From NCBI GenBank assembly GCA_937965785.1, contig CALCKT010000043.1, positions 62,001 to 126,000 of the forward strand: DNA of 64,000 bases, read 5' to 3'. The stretch is from an uncultured Propionibacteriaceae bacterium. Lineage in GTDB: Bacteria > Actinomycetota > Actinomycetes > Propionibacteriales > Propionibacteriaceae. Below, piece after piece: positions 33,486 to 41,808 of the stretch. The position numbers and the translations under genes were made by a program. The notes beneath the pieces were generated by a model. The model worked only from the letters and a program-made list of their open reading frames with translations, did no database searches and was not told the DNA's origin. Position 1 is the first letter of the stretch. Every line of letters begins with the position of its first letter.

Positions 33486-34628
33486 TCAGACCCCCTCTGC
33501 GGCCGCTTCGGGCGCCTCCGGTGCCGGGGCGTCCTCCGCCCTGGGCAGGGACCTGCCGAACAGCAGCAACGCCAGGGCGACGGCGGCGAAGCCCGCCACG
33601 AGTTTGCCGGCGATCACCGCTGCGATCATGCTGGACTCCGCCCCGGCCACGAAACCGAGGTGGTCGCCGAAGGCGAAGGCGGCGCTCACGGCGAAGGCGG
33701 AATTGACCACCTTGCCGCGGTTGTCCATGTCCTTCATGACCTGGAACATCGGGATGTTGTTGGCCAGGGTGGCGATCATGCCGCCGGCCGCGGTGTCGTT
33801 GATTCCGATGAGCTTGCCCACCTTGCCGAGAGGTTTACCGGCGAGTTTGATGATGAGGAAAACCGCGGGGAAAGCACCCAGCAGCACGATGGCGATGAGC
33901 CCGACCGTTTCGAGACCCTCGGTGACCGGTTTGAGTTCCCAGCCCTCGGGCATGATCTTGATGCTAAGCACCTGTTCGAGAACGGCAATCACGAGACCGA
34001 CGGTGATGATGGCGAGCAGGATCTTGCCGAACCACTCGAAGCCGGTGGTCATGGCGTTGGGGAAACGCCACAGGCCGAAAGCGATGAGCAGGGCTGCCAC
34101 GACGATGGGGATGAGGTTGATCAACACCATGCCGATCGGGAAACCCGCGCTCAAACCGGAGACCAACACACCGATGGGAATGGTGCAGATTCCCGCCAGG
34201 ATTCCCTTGGCCAGGAAACCACGGTCGTCCTTCTCGATGATCCCGAGGGAGACGGGGATCGTGAACACGACCGTCGCGCCCATCATGGATCCGAGTACCA
34301 GACCCGACAGCTGAGCCGCCTGCGGGTTCTCGGTCATCTGCTGGGCCAGGGGCCAGCCGCCCATGTCACAGGCCAGCAGGGTGCCCGCGAACATTGCGGG
34401 ATCAGCGCCGACGAGCGCATAGACCGGGTTGATGACCGGCCCCAGCAGCGTCGCGAGTACCGGTGAGAGCGAGATGATGCCGACCATGGCGAGTGCCAGG
34501 GGACCGAGGGAGTTGAAACCCTCCTCGAATTGTTCACCCAAACCGAACTTGTTCCCGATGGCCCGGTCTATGCCGCCGAGGACCATGCAAATCATCAATA
34601 TCCAGAGGATGATCTCGTTGATGCCCAC
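33486..34628 (-). CDS. eutH: Ethanolamine permease EutH, first gene of the eut operon
   Basis: This 380-residue inner-membrane protein has about 10-11 hydrophobic segments. NEIILWILMICMVLGGIDRA at the N-terminus, FEEGFNSLGPLALAMVGI, ACDMGGWPLAQQM and NNIPMFQVMKDMDNRGKVVN are characteristic of EutH. It takes up ethanolamine. The start is GTG 34628 (GTGGGCATCAAC) with GGGAG upstream. As the first gene it places the operon promoter in the 285-bp divergent gap shared with the MocR-type regulator. Confidence 0.94.
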   Translation of the reverse strand: MGINEIILWILMICMVLGGIDRAIGNKFGLGEQFEEGFNSLGPLALAMVGIISLSPVLATLLGPVINPVYALVGADPAMFAGTLLACDMGGWPLAQQMTENPQAAQLSGLVLGSMMGATVVFTIPVSLGIIEKDDRGFLAKGILAGICTIPIGVLVSGLSAGFPIGMVLINLIPIVVAALLIAFGLWRFPNAMTTGFEWFGKILLAIITVGLVIAVLEQVLSIKIMPEGWELKPVTEGLETVGLIAIVLLGAFPAVFLIIKLAGKPLGKVGKLIGINDTAAGGMIATLANNIPMFQVMKDMDNRGKVVNSAFAVSAAFAFGDHLGFVAGAESSMIAAVIAGKLVAGFAAVALALLLFGRSLPRAEDAPAPEAPEAAAEGV

Positions 34629-34766
34629 TGCGACTCCCGTGTCCGTCCCGTAACTTGTTCAGATCCCTCGTCGGGATCCCGCTCACATCCGCGTATCACG
34701 AGGCCGCCCACGGCCACCCGTGCACTCACGGACAGGAACATGGTGCCGACCCTGCAGGAAGTTTCC

Positions 34767-34799
34767 CAGACCACTTAGCACGAAAACGACAGACCACTT
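34767..34799. promoter_or_regulatory. Two direct repeats, putative MocR operator
   Basis: CAGACCACTT occurs at 34767-34776 and again at 34790-34799, spaced 23 bp start to start (about two helical turns), in the divergent gap between eutH and the MocR-type gene. MocR regulators such as GabR and PdxR bind direct repeats in comparable positions. An additional GATCCC-n5-GGGATC inverted repeat lies at 34661-34677. Confidence 0.6.
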
Positions 34800-34913
34800 G
34801 AGCGATGGTGCGATACCCGCGGGGCGGTTCGGATGTTTTCCGTTTGGCAACTTTTCTTGTGGATTGGGTTTGAATCGGCCCGAAGGAGTCGACCGCTGGG
34901 TAGCCTGTCCGGC

Positions 34914-36290
34914 ATGGCAAGGACCGCACTACCAATCCAGCAGCGCTTGGTCCTCGATCTCGGGATCACGCCGATTCCCCATCGCATCGTCGCGGCGATC
35001 AGACACGGGATCGAGGACGGCAGCCTCTTCGACGGCGACCCCTTGCCCTCGTCCAGGAGATTCGCCGAGGAGTACAACATCTCACGTTCCTGCGTCGTCG
35101 AGGCCTACGAGATCCTCGGCGGATTGGGTCTGGTCACGTCCTCGCAGGGCAGCGGCACCCGAATCAGTCAGGGCGCGCGGGACCTCCTGAGGGGTTGCCC
35201 GCCCGAGACCGAGGAGACGTCGGCCCGGAACCAGGCCGGGCCCGCCCCGTCGGTGAACCTGACCGTTCCCGGGGGTGCGGACAATTCCGTGATCAATCTG
35301 CGGGACTGGAACCGGGCCTGGCGGGAGGCCATTGATCCGTTCGAGATGACGAACGGCATCGCGGCCCTGCAGAAGGCGCTAAGCGACCACTTGCGTTCCT
35401 TCCGTGGAATGGTGCTGGAACCTGACCGGATCGTGTTGCGACCGTGCATTGGAAGCGTGATTGCGGACATCGTCCACGGGCTGGAACTGCGAGGCTGCGG
35501 GGTCGCCATCGAGGATCCCGGGTATCCGAGGGTGCAGCGACACCTCACCAACGAGGGCTGCCGGGTGCACTGCGTGCCCGTGGATGAGGAAGGCCTCAGG
35601 ATTGACATGCTGACCGGCGCCGACAAGGTGGTTTACGTCACACCGGCGCGGCAGTGGCCCACAGGGGTCGCGATGAGCGCCGAGCGTCGCCGGGAACTGT
35701 TGGAGTGGTCGGCTCGCGCCGGCGGGGTCATCATCGAGAACGACCTTGACGCCGAGTTCACCTACGGGCACGCTCCCCAGCCGACCCTGTTCTCCATGGC
35801 GGGGGAGGGCGCGAGGGTGATCTACATCGGTTCCTCCTCGAAGCTCATCACCCCAGAGCTGGGGCTGGTGTGGCTGGTGGTTGACGACGAGTTCCGCAGG
35901 CGCGCCGCGGATGTCGCGATGGTTTCTGACTTCTCGGCTCGGGCGCTGGCCCGTTACATGTCCTCCGGGGCCATGTATCGGCACCGCAACAGGGCGCTCG
36001 CGTTGTTCGGGGAACGTCGGGCGGCGTTGCTCGCGGCGCTCGGCAAGCTGGTGCCCGATGTGCGGATCTGCGGCGATCCGAGTGGCACGGAACTGGTGCT
36101 GCACCTGCCCGATAGAGCCGACGAGCTGGTGGTGCAGATGCGGCTGGAGGATGCCGGGTACCAGGTCTCGACGCTGGGGGACTTCGCGATGCGCGACCAT
36201 CCGCCCGCGTTGCTGCTGCAGTACGGGGACCTGGCGCCGGTGCAGGCGCGGAACTTCGCCGAGAGCCTGCGCGGAGTCCTGGCGTCCTGA
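34914..36290 (+). CDS. MocR-type (GntR HTH + aminotransferase-like) regulator, probable eut regulator
   Basis: This 458-residue protein has an N-terminal GntR winged helix (residues about 20-85: RIVAAIRHGIEDGSLFDGD, LPSSRRFAEEYNISRSCVVE) and a fold-type I PLP aminotransferase-like domain. The PLP-lysine region is IYIGSSSKLITPELGLVWL, with VIENDLDAEF supplying the cofactor Asp. ATG 34914 (MARTALPIQQRL) is preferred to the in-frame ATG at 34833. It is divergent from the eut operon, which has no eutR or eutVW, so control of eut is the likeliest role (inference). The effector may be an amine or aldehyde adduct of PLP. Confidence 0.88.
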   Translation: MARTALPIQQRLVLDLGITPIPHRIVAAIRHGIEDGSLFDGDPLPSSRRFAEEYNISRSCVVEAYEILGGLGLVTSSQGSGTRISQGARDLLRGCPPETEETSARNQAGPAPSVNLTVPGGADNSVINLRDWNRAWREAIDPFEMTNGIAALQKALSDHLRSFRGMVLEPDRIVLRPCIGSVIADIVHGLELRGCGVAIEDPGYPRVQRHLTNEGCRVHCVPVDEEGLRIDMLTGADKVVYVTPARQWPTGVAMSAERRRELLEWSARAGGVIIENDLDAEFTYGHAPQPTLFSMAGEGARVIYIGSSSKLITPELGLVWLVVDDEFRRRAADVAMVSDFSARALARYMSSGAMYRHRNRALALFGERRAALLAALGKLVPDVRICGDPSGTELVLHLPDRADELVVQMRLEDAGYQVSTLGDFAMRDHPPALLLQYGDLAPVQARNFAESLRGVLAS

Positions 36291-36342
36291 GGCGCAGACC
36301 GCCCGGATCCGGATAGGCTGAACCGGTCAGAGGAGGTTGCAC

Positions 36343-37221
36343 ATGGACTATCGCGACAGCGTGGACCTTTCCGGTTCGCACACCCAGCGGGCCTCGGGCG
36401 GTGGGGGTGGTGGCCGGATGGCCCTGGGCGGTGGTGTTGGCGGGTTGGTGCTGATGTTGCTGGTCGTGTTCGTCGGTCCGCGGCTCGGCATCAACGTCTC
36501 CGACCTGCTCGGTTCCGGCTCGGGCCAGGACCCCAGGCCGGCGGTGCAGGGCAGCGACCTCGACCACTGCAAACAGAAGAACGTCAACGTCAACACCAAC
36601 CGCGAGTGCCGCTGGCTGCTCTACGAGAAGGTCCTCCAGGACTACTGGTCGAAAACGAAACCGAACTACGAGTACGCCACGGTGAAGCTGTTCTCCGGCA
36701 CCATCAGCACCGCCTGCGGGGTGGGGCAGACCGAGATGGGGCCGTTCTACTGCTCCGGGGACTCCACCGTCTACATCGATGACTCCTACGTCGGCCAGCT
36801 CCTCAAACAGCTGGGGGCCGCGGGTGGGGACGCGGCCGAGCTGTACATCGTCGCCCACGAGTTCGGGCACCACATCCAGAACCTGGACGGAACCATGCGC
36901 AAGGTCAAGCGTGGCACCGGAGCTGATTCGTCGCAGGTGCGGCTCGAACTCCAGGCCGACTGCTACGCAGGGGTGGTGTTCAACCAGGTCATGAAGGACT
37001 CGAACTCGCCGATCAAGGCGGTCAGCAAGGACGATCTGCTGCGCATCGCCGACGCGGCTCGTTCCGTCGGCGACGACCACATCCAGAAACAACAGGGCGG
37101 ATTCGTCAACCCCGAGTCCTGGACCCACGGCAGCTCCGAGCAGCGGCAGCGCTGGTTGAGTGTGGGGTTCGACTCCGGTAATCCTTCTTCCTGCAACACC
37201 TTCGACACCCAGGACCTGTGA
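36343..37221 (+). CDS. Membrane-anchored neutral zinc metallopeptidase (YpfJ family)
   Basis: This 292-residue protein has a short cytoplasmic Gly-rich N-terminus, one transmembrane helix (about residues 30-50, MALGGGVGGLVLMLLVVFVG) and an extracytoplasmic metallopeptidase domain. The zinc motif HEFGHH is at about 172. ELQADCYAGVVF supplies the third ligand region, and DHIQKQQGGFVNPESWTHGS is typical of the YpfJ/zinc-neutral-peptidase family. The ATG at 36343 with AGAGGAGG upstream is chosen over the TTG 6 bp before it. The downstream CoA-transferase follows almost immediately. Confidence 0.88.
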   Translation: MDYRDSVDLSGSHTQRASGGGGGGRMALGGGVGGLVLMLLVVFVGPRLGINVSDLLGSGSGQDPRPAVQGSDLDHCKQKNVNVNTNRECRWLLYEKVLQDYWSKTKPNYEYATVKLFSGTISTACGVGQTEMGPFYCSGDSTVYIDDSYVGQLLKQLGAAGGDAAELYIVAHEFGHHIQNLDGTMRKVKRGTGADSSQVRLELQADCYAGVVFNQVMKDSNSPIKAVSKDDLLRIADAARSVGDDHIQKQQGGFVNPESWTHGSSEQRQRWLSVGFDSGNPSSCNTFDTQDL

Positions 37222-37228
37222 GGTTGAA

Positions 37229-38455
37229 TTGAGAATAGTCGCCCCCGAGCAGCTGGCCGCTGCTCTACCCGGGCTGCCCGGAAAACCCCGCATCGTCACC
37301 CAGGGCAGTTTCGGCACCCCCCGTGCCCTGCTCGGGTTGCTGGACGAGGCCATCCCCGAGTACCGGTTGTTCATCGTCAACGGGCTCGGCAGGCTGCCGG
37401 ACCGCGAGGGGGTGCGGATCGAAACCACTTTCGTCGGTTCCGGGTTGCGTGGGAACCCCCGCGTCGACTACTACCCGGCGCGGCTGTCCACCACCCCCCA
37501 GCTGTTTCGTGGCTCGCTGCCCCCGGACATCGTCGCGGTGCAGACCTCGCGGGTCGTCGACGGGAGGGTCAGCCTCGGCATCGAGGTGCAGGTGCTGCCG
37601 GGTGCCATTGACGCCGCGAAACAGCGTGGCGCGATCCTGGTGGCGCAGATCAACGAGAACCTGCCGTTCATCCACGGCGACGGGGTGCTGTCGGTCGACG
37701 ACATCGACCTGGCCGTCGAGATCGCCGAGCCGGTGCCGGTGGCGCCCGAGGCCAGGATCGACGACGAATCCGCGGCGGTCGGGGAGAGGCTCGCGGCGAT
37801 GGTTCCCGACGGCGCCACGCTCCAACTCGGAATCGGTGCGCTGCCGGAGGCGGTGATGCAGGCGCTGCGGAACAGCCGCGGCCTGAGGGTGTGGACCGAG
37901 CTGATGGCCGATGGTTTCTTCGGGCTGCTGCGTTCCGGTGCCCTCGACGAGAGCCACCCCATCACCGCGACCTTCGCCTACGGCTCCGAGGAGCTCTACG
38001 CCTGGGCCGACGACAACCCACAGCTGCGGCTGCTGCGCTGCGAAACCACGAACAGCCCCGGGAACATCGCCAAACAACCGGCGGTGACCAGCATCAACAC
38101 CGCGCTGCAGGTCGACCTGTTCGGGACCATCAACGCCACCCGCGTCAACGACCGCATCATCTCCGGCACCGGAGGGCAGGCCGACTTCATCGTCGGGGCC
38201 CTGCACTCCCCGGGCGGGCAGGCGATCATCGCGTTGAAGTCGTGGCATCCGAAGGCCAACCGCTCCACCATCGTGCCGAAACTCAAGGAACCCACGACGT
38301 CGCTGCAACCGTCCTGGGTGGTCACGGAACAGAACATCGCCCGCGTCTTCGGGGCCTCCCAGCGCGACCAGGCGCTGGGGTTGATCGAAACAGCCAGACC
38401 CGAGGCCCGCGAGTCGCTGCACACCGAGGCCGAACGCATGGGGCTGCTCGGCTGA
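37229..38455 (+). CDS. Acetyl-CoA hydrolase/CoA-transferase family protein
   Basis: This 408-residue protein of CoA-transferase family I has the acetyl-CoA hydrolase/4-hydroxybutyrate-CoA-transferase type layout. LQLGIGALPEAVMQAL and TSINTALQVDLFGTINATR are conserved, as is ISGTGGQADFIVGALHSPGG near the C-terminus. It moves CoA between short-chain acids such as acetate, propionate or succinate; the exact pair is unknown. The TTG at 37229 with GAGG upstream is chosen as the start; the ATG at 37160 would overlap the peptidase gene by 62 bp. Confidence 0.85.
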   Translation: MRIVAPEQLAAALPGLPGKPRIVTQGSFGTPRALLGLLDEAIPEYRLFIVNGLGRLPDREGVRIETTFVGSGLRGNPRVDYYPARLSTTPQLFRGSLPPDIVAVQTSRVVDGRVSLGIEVQVLPGAIDAAKQRGAILVAQINENLPFIHGDGVLSVDDIDLAVEIAEPVPVAPEARIDDESAAVGERLAAMVPDGATLQLGIGALPEAVMQALRNSRGLRVWTELMADGFFGLLRSGALDESHPITATFAYGSEELYAWADDNPQLRLLRCETTNSPGNIAKQPAVTSINTALQVDLFGTINATRVNDRIISGTGGQADFIVGALHSPGGQAIIALKSWHPKANRSTIVPKLKEPTTSLQPSWVVTEQNIARVFGASQRDQALGLIETARPEARESLHTEAERMGLLG

Positions 38456-38469
38456 AAGAACCCGTCCCC

Positions 38470-38590
38470 GCAGCCGGTTGAGCCGGTCTGCTCGCTCTGC
38501 GAGCTGGCCGTGTCGAAACCGTGGTGACCTTGTTCGGGGTGGTTTCGAGTCGGGTTGCTCTTTCGTCGCGGTCTGGCTCAACCGGTTTCA
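38470..38590. repeat. Family A repeat between convergent genes
   Basis: CCGGTTGAGCCGG...GTGTCGAAACC is followed by inverse arms GGTTTCGAGTCGGG...GGCTCAACCGG. It fills the 145-bp space between the CoA-transferase and the lipoprotein gene and could act as a bidirectional terminator. Confidence 0.65.
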
Positions 38591-38600
38591 GGACGGGGGT

Positions 38601-39584
38601 TCACTGTTTCAGCTGGTCCTCGGTGTACTCGGTGCCGTCGGGGTCCGTGAAATGCACCTTGCCGCCGCAGTCGTAGCGGATTATCGGTGTTTTGCGCCTG
38701 TAGCGGTTGTCCACCTCGATCCGGCATTCCGTCTTGGAATCGGGGTTGAACTTCTGGATCGAACGCGCCAGCACCAGGGCGTTGAGCTGGATCGGGTCGA
38801 AGGGGGTCAGGGAGGATGATTCCTTGAGCCTGGTCGTGTACACGGGCAGGGCGGCGGAGCGGATGCGTCGTTCGGTGATGCCGTTGTTCGCAGGAAGATC
38901 GATCCAATACCCGGTGCTGGGCCCGAATCCGATCTGAGTGGCGGCGCGGCTTCCAGCGATGACAGCCGCCAGACCGTCGGTCAGGTCCGCCACGGACGTG
39001 TAGCCGAGGTTGCGCACCGCGGTGCCGTCCTTCTCGAAGAACACGGTTTTCGTCTCGGGGGTGGTGGTGACGGTGAGGTAGACCTCGCCGGAGCGCTGCT
39101 CGACGATCTGCAGGATCTTCTCCGTGCCGGTGGCCCCCATCCGGGTGGCGGTGTCGAACAATTCGCTGACGTTGCCGAGCGGGTAATCGGTGGGGCGGAA
39201 GGTGGTCTGCCCGAGGTACTCGATGTCGGACTCGGCGGGGGCTATCTGGTTGGCGCGCCAACGCAGGGTGAATGGTTTTTCGTTCGTGTCCAGCACGGTG
39301 AGGGTCACCTCGGAGGCGGAGACGTCGAGCTTCAGCGCAGGGAGGTTGTTCGTGATCTCCATCATGCGCCGCACGACCTGCTTTGCGCCGCCCCTGATGA
39401 GGTCCTGGGTGATGCTCATGGGAACCGGGAAGACCACCGTCGGCGACGAGGTGGCACTGGGTTCCGGGGTGGCGCTGTCGGAGGCGGCGACGGAGGGGGG
39501 ACGGGTGGGTTCGGGATCCGAGGTGGAAGAGCATCCTGCGAGCAGCACAACCATCGCGATGGCGATGGCGCGGCGCAGACTCAC
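38601..39584 (-). CDS. Secreted lipoprotein, LppX/LprAFG-like size, unknown function
   Basis: This protein of about 327 residues has a lipoprotein signal peptide: RR, a hydrophobic stretch AIAIAMVVL, and lipobox LAGC with Cys near residue 18, followed by a Ser/Thr/Pro-rich linker. The mature domain contains VRRMMEITNNLPALKLDVSA, LRWRANQIAP and VFFEKDGTAVRNLGY; no family is recognised with confidence. The start is GTG 39584, or the TTG one codon earlier (39587). It is convergent with the CoA-transferase gene. Confidence 0.7.
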   Translation of the reverse strand: MSLRRAIAIAMVVLLAGCSSTSDPEPTRPPSVAASDSATPEPSATSSPTVVFPVPMSITQDLIRGGAKQVVRRMMEITNNLPALKLDVSASEVTLTVLDTNEKPFTLRWRANQIAPAESDIEYLGQTTFRPTDYPLGNVSELFDTATRMGATGTEKILQIVEQRSGEVYLTVTTTPETKTVFFEKDGTAVRNLGYTSVADLTDGLAAVIAGSRAATQIGFGPSTGYWIDLPANNGITERRIRSAALPVYTTRLKESSSLTPFDPIQLNALVLARSIQKFNPDSKTECRIEVDNRYRRKTPIIRYDCGGKVHFTDPDGTEYTEDQLKQ

Positions 39585-39678
39585 CAATTCAGTCTACTTG
39601 GGGAGGTGGTTCGGGTCGCAGCACCCGAGTCCGGATCCCCGTCATATTTTTGTACGAGGACAAGGCCGGGACGAGCAG

Positions 39679-40332
39679 TCACCCGCACCTGACCCCGGTG
39701 GCGTGGTTCGGGCAATAGCCTCCCGGGTTCTTGTGGAGGTACTGCTGGTGCTCCTCCTCCGCGTAGTAGAAAGTGGCGCCGCTGGTGATCTCGGTGGTGA
39801 TTTCACCGAACCCGGCCTCGGCCATGCGCGCCTGGAAGATGTCCCGGGAGGTGACGGCGGCCGCGTACTGGGAGTCGTCGACCGGGAAGATCGCGGACCG
39901 GTACTGGGTGCCGATGTCGTTGCCCTGCCGGAACCCCTGGGTCGGGTCGTGGTTCTCCCAGAAGATCCTCAACAAATCCTCGTAGCCGATGCGCGACGGG
40001 TCGAAGACCACCCGAACCGTTTCCGTGTGTCCGGTGCGACCGGTGCAGGTCTCGCGGTAGGTGGGGTTCGGGGTGATGCCTCCCATGAACCCGACGGCGG
40101 TGTTGACCACGCCCTCGGTGGTCCAGAAAAGCCTTTCCTCGCCCCAGTAGCAGCCCATCGCGAAGTATGCGACCTCGCAGCCCTCGGGAACCTCATCCAG
40201 TCGCAGGCCGAGCACGGCATGCCGGGGAATGGGGTCCAGAACCGGGACGTCGCGCCCGGGCAGGGCGTCCTCGGCTGTCACGAGCTGGGGGTTCCGGCGG
40301 CCACTGAGCCACCCGAGGACGTCAATCTCCAT
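39679..40332 (-). CDS. msrA: Peptide methionine sulfoxide reductase MsrA
   Basis: This enzyme reduces methionine-S-sulfoxide in proteins. It has 217 residues from ATG 40332. The catalytic Cys61 lies in FAMGCYWGEERLFW (GCFWG motif with F to Y). GFMGGITPNPTYRETCTGRTGHTE and FWENHDPTQGFRQGNDIGTQYRS are diagnostic, and the C-terminal CPNHATGVRCG carries resolving cysteines. The 7 extra upstream codons to 40353 are possible but lack support. Confidence 0.95.
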   Translation of the reverse strand: MEIDVLGWLSGRRNPQLVTAEDALPGRDVPVLDPIPRHAVLGLRLDEVPEGCEVAYFAMGCYWGEERLFWTTEGVVNTAVGFMGGITPNPTYRETCTGRTGHTETVRVVFDPSRIGYEDLLRIFWENHDPTQGFRQGNDIGTQYRSAIFPVDDSQYAAAVTSRDIFQARMAEAGFGEITTEITSGATFYYAEEEHQQYLHKNPGGYCPNHATGVRCG

Positions 40333-40397
40333 GAAATTCAGTGTATGAGGCACGCCTCCTCGAAGCTGATTGAGCCGGGCTGGGAGTTGTCTTCTTT

Positions 40398-40548
40398 GAA
40401 GCTGGTTGAGCCGGGCTGCGAGGAACGAGCAGCCCGTGTCGAAACCATGGTGAGAGTGTCCAAGGACTTGTGGTCGGGTCTGCTTCTCGGTTACCGGTGG
40501 TTTCGACTCAGCCGTTCGCTTCGCTCACGTGCTGGCTCAACCAGCTTC
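40398..40548. repeat. REP-type paired inverted element (family A), msrA-ung gap
   Basis: A ~151-bp element with the same two-arm structure as at 5473-5628: GAAGCTGGTTGAGCCGG...GTGTCGAAACC, a ~50-bp centre, then GGTTTCGACTCAGCCG...CTCAACCAGCTTC. Additional single arms follow to about 40640. This explains the otherwise empty 324-bp gap upstream of msrA. Confidence 0.8.
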
Positions 40549-40656
40549 CGGGAGTTCATCGCGGCCGGGCTCAACCAGCTTCCGGGAGTTCATCGCGACC
40601 CGGCTGGGCCGGCTTTGTTTTTCGCGAAGCTGGTTGAGCTGCGTCGTGACCGGTTC

Positions 40657-41337
40657 TCAGGTGTTGTTGAGGTCCCAGTTGACGGGGTCGGCGCCCTGCG
40701 ACACGAGGGCCTCGTTCGCGCGGCTGAACGGTTTCGACCCGAAGAACCCGTTGCGCGCCGACAGTGGCGACGGGTGGGCGCTGGCGATGACGGGGGTCTG
40801 GCCCAGCAGGGAACGGGTGGACTGTGCGTCGCGGCCCCACAGGATCGCCACCAGCGGGCCGCCACGCTCCGCGAGGGCGGTGATGGCGGCGGTGGTGACG
40901 GCCTCCCAGCCCTTGCCGCGGTGCGATCCCGCCTTTCCGGGGGAGACGGTCAGCACCCGGTTCAGCAGCAGGACACCCTGCTCGAACCAGGCGCTCAGGT
41001 CGCCGTGCGGGGCGGGCGGGACGCCGAGGTCGTCGTTGAGTTCCTGGTAGATGTTCTGCAGGCTACGGGGGATGGGGCGCACATCGGGGGCGACGGAGAA
41101 CGACAGACCAACCGCGTGCCCCGGGGTCGGGTACGGATCCTGCCCGACGATCAGCACCCGCACATCGGCCAGCGGCCTGCTGAAAGCGCGCAACACGTTG
41201 TCGCCGGCTGGTAGGTAGCTGCGTCCCTCCGCGAGCTCCTGGCGGAGGAAATCTCCCATGGCGTGGATCTGGTCCTCGACATCGGCCAGGGCCTCGGCCC
41301 AGTCGGGGGCGATGAGTTCTTTCAGGGGGCGTGCCAT
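40657..41337 (-). CDS. ung: Uracil-DNA glycosylase, family 1
   Basis: Ung removes uracil from DNA in base-excision repair. It has 226 residues. The catalytic motif GQDPYPTPGHAVGLSFSV (about 61-78) holds the water-activating Asp, and HPSPLSARNGFFGSKPFSR carries the conserved leucine-loop histidine. It starts at ATG 41337. It is flanked on both sides by family A repeats. Confidence 0.96.
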   Translation of the reverse strand: MARPLKELIAPDWAEALADVEDQIHAMGDFLRQELAEGRSYLPAGDNVLRAFSRPLADVRVLIVGQDPYPTPGHAVGLSFSVAPDVRPIPRSLQNIYQELNDDLGVPPAPHGDLSAWFEQGVLLLNRVLTVSPGKAGSHRGKGWEAVTTAAITALAERGGPLVAILWGRDAQSTRSLLGQTPVIASAHPSPLSARNGFFGSKPFSRANEALVSQGADPVNWDLNNT

Positions 41338-41397
41338 GGCGTCACTCTAGCGAGACCCACCCTCTGAAACCGGCCCAGCCGGGTCGCGGTGAACTCC

Positions 41398-41650
41398 CGG
41401 AAGCTGGTTGAGCCGGGTTGCGACGAAGGAGCGACCCGTGTCGAAACCACCCCTCTTCCCGCCCTCCGTCCCGTGCACGAATCGCAGAGGTTCGACGGTT
41501 CAACGTCGCCACACGACGTTGAACTGTTTTTCTTCTGCGATTCCTGTACAAGGGGGAAGGGGGTCAGGGGGCGGCGACGAGGGTGTGGGACTTCTTGAAA
41601 CTGGTTGAGCCGGGGCGCGACGAAGGAGCGGCCCGAGTCGAAACCATCCG
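41398..41650. repeat. Family A repeat arms enclosing a long inverted repeat
   Basis: Two family A arms in the same orientation (GAAGCTGGTTGAGCCGG at about 41400 and GAAACTGGTTGAGCCGG at about 41597, each running to GTCGAAACC) enclose a different element. That element is a 65-nt inverted repeat at 41479-41543 with outer arms GAATCGCAGA/TCTGCGATTC and inner arms GTTCAACGTCG/CGACGTTGAAC. No gene is visible in 41338-41808. Confidence 0.7.
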
Positions 41651-41770
41651 GAACCTGAACAGCAGGCCCGGCCACAAGTCCCCGGACATGCGCGAGGCGG
41701 CTCCGACACGACCCGCTCACGGACCGGACCAGTCGGCTCCGAGACTTGGTTTCCGGGGTCTCCAGGGGTA

Positions 41771-41803
41771 ACCTACGGAAGCGTAAGTTACGGAAGCGTA
41801 GGT
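41771..41803 (+). promoter_or_regulatory. Tandem palindromes upstream of the hemolysin III-type gene
   Basis: TACGGAAGCGTA occurs at 41774-41785 and 41789-41800 (TACG-n4-CGTA each), enclosed by ACCTACG/CGTAGGT. It ends 5 bp before the start codon, so a bound repressor would block transcription or a very short leader. The form suits a TetR-type regulator; no such gene is adjacent. Confidence 0.6.
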
Positions 41804-41808
41804 TTGTG

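Noticed and set aside
34629..34832. Adenosylcobalamin riboswitch in the eut leader
   Set aside because: No B12-box-like sequence or the usual conserved hairpin core is recognisable on the operon strand; only short inverted and direct repeats are seen. A covariance search would settle it.
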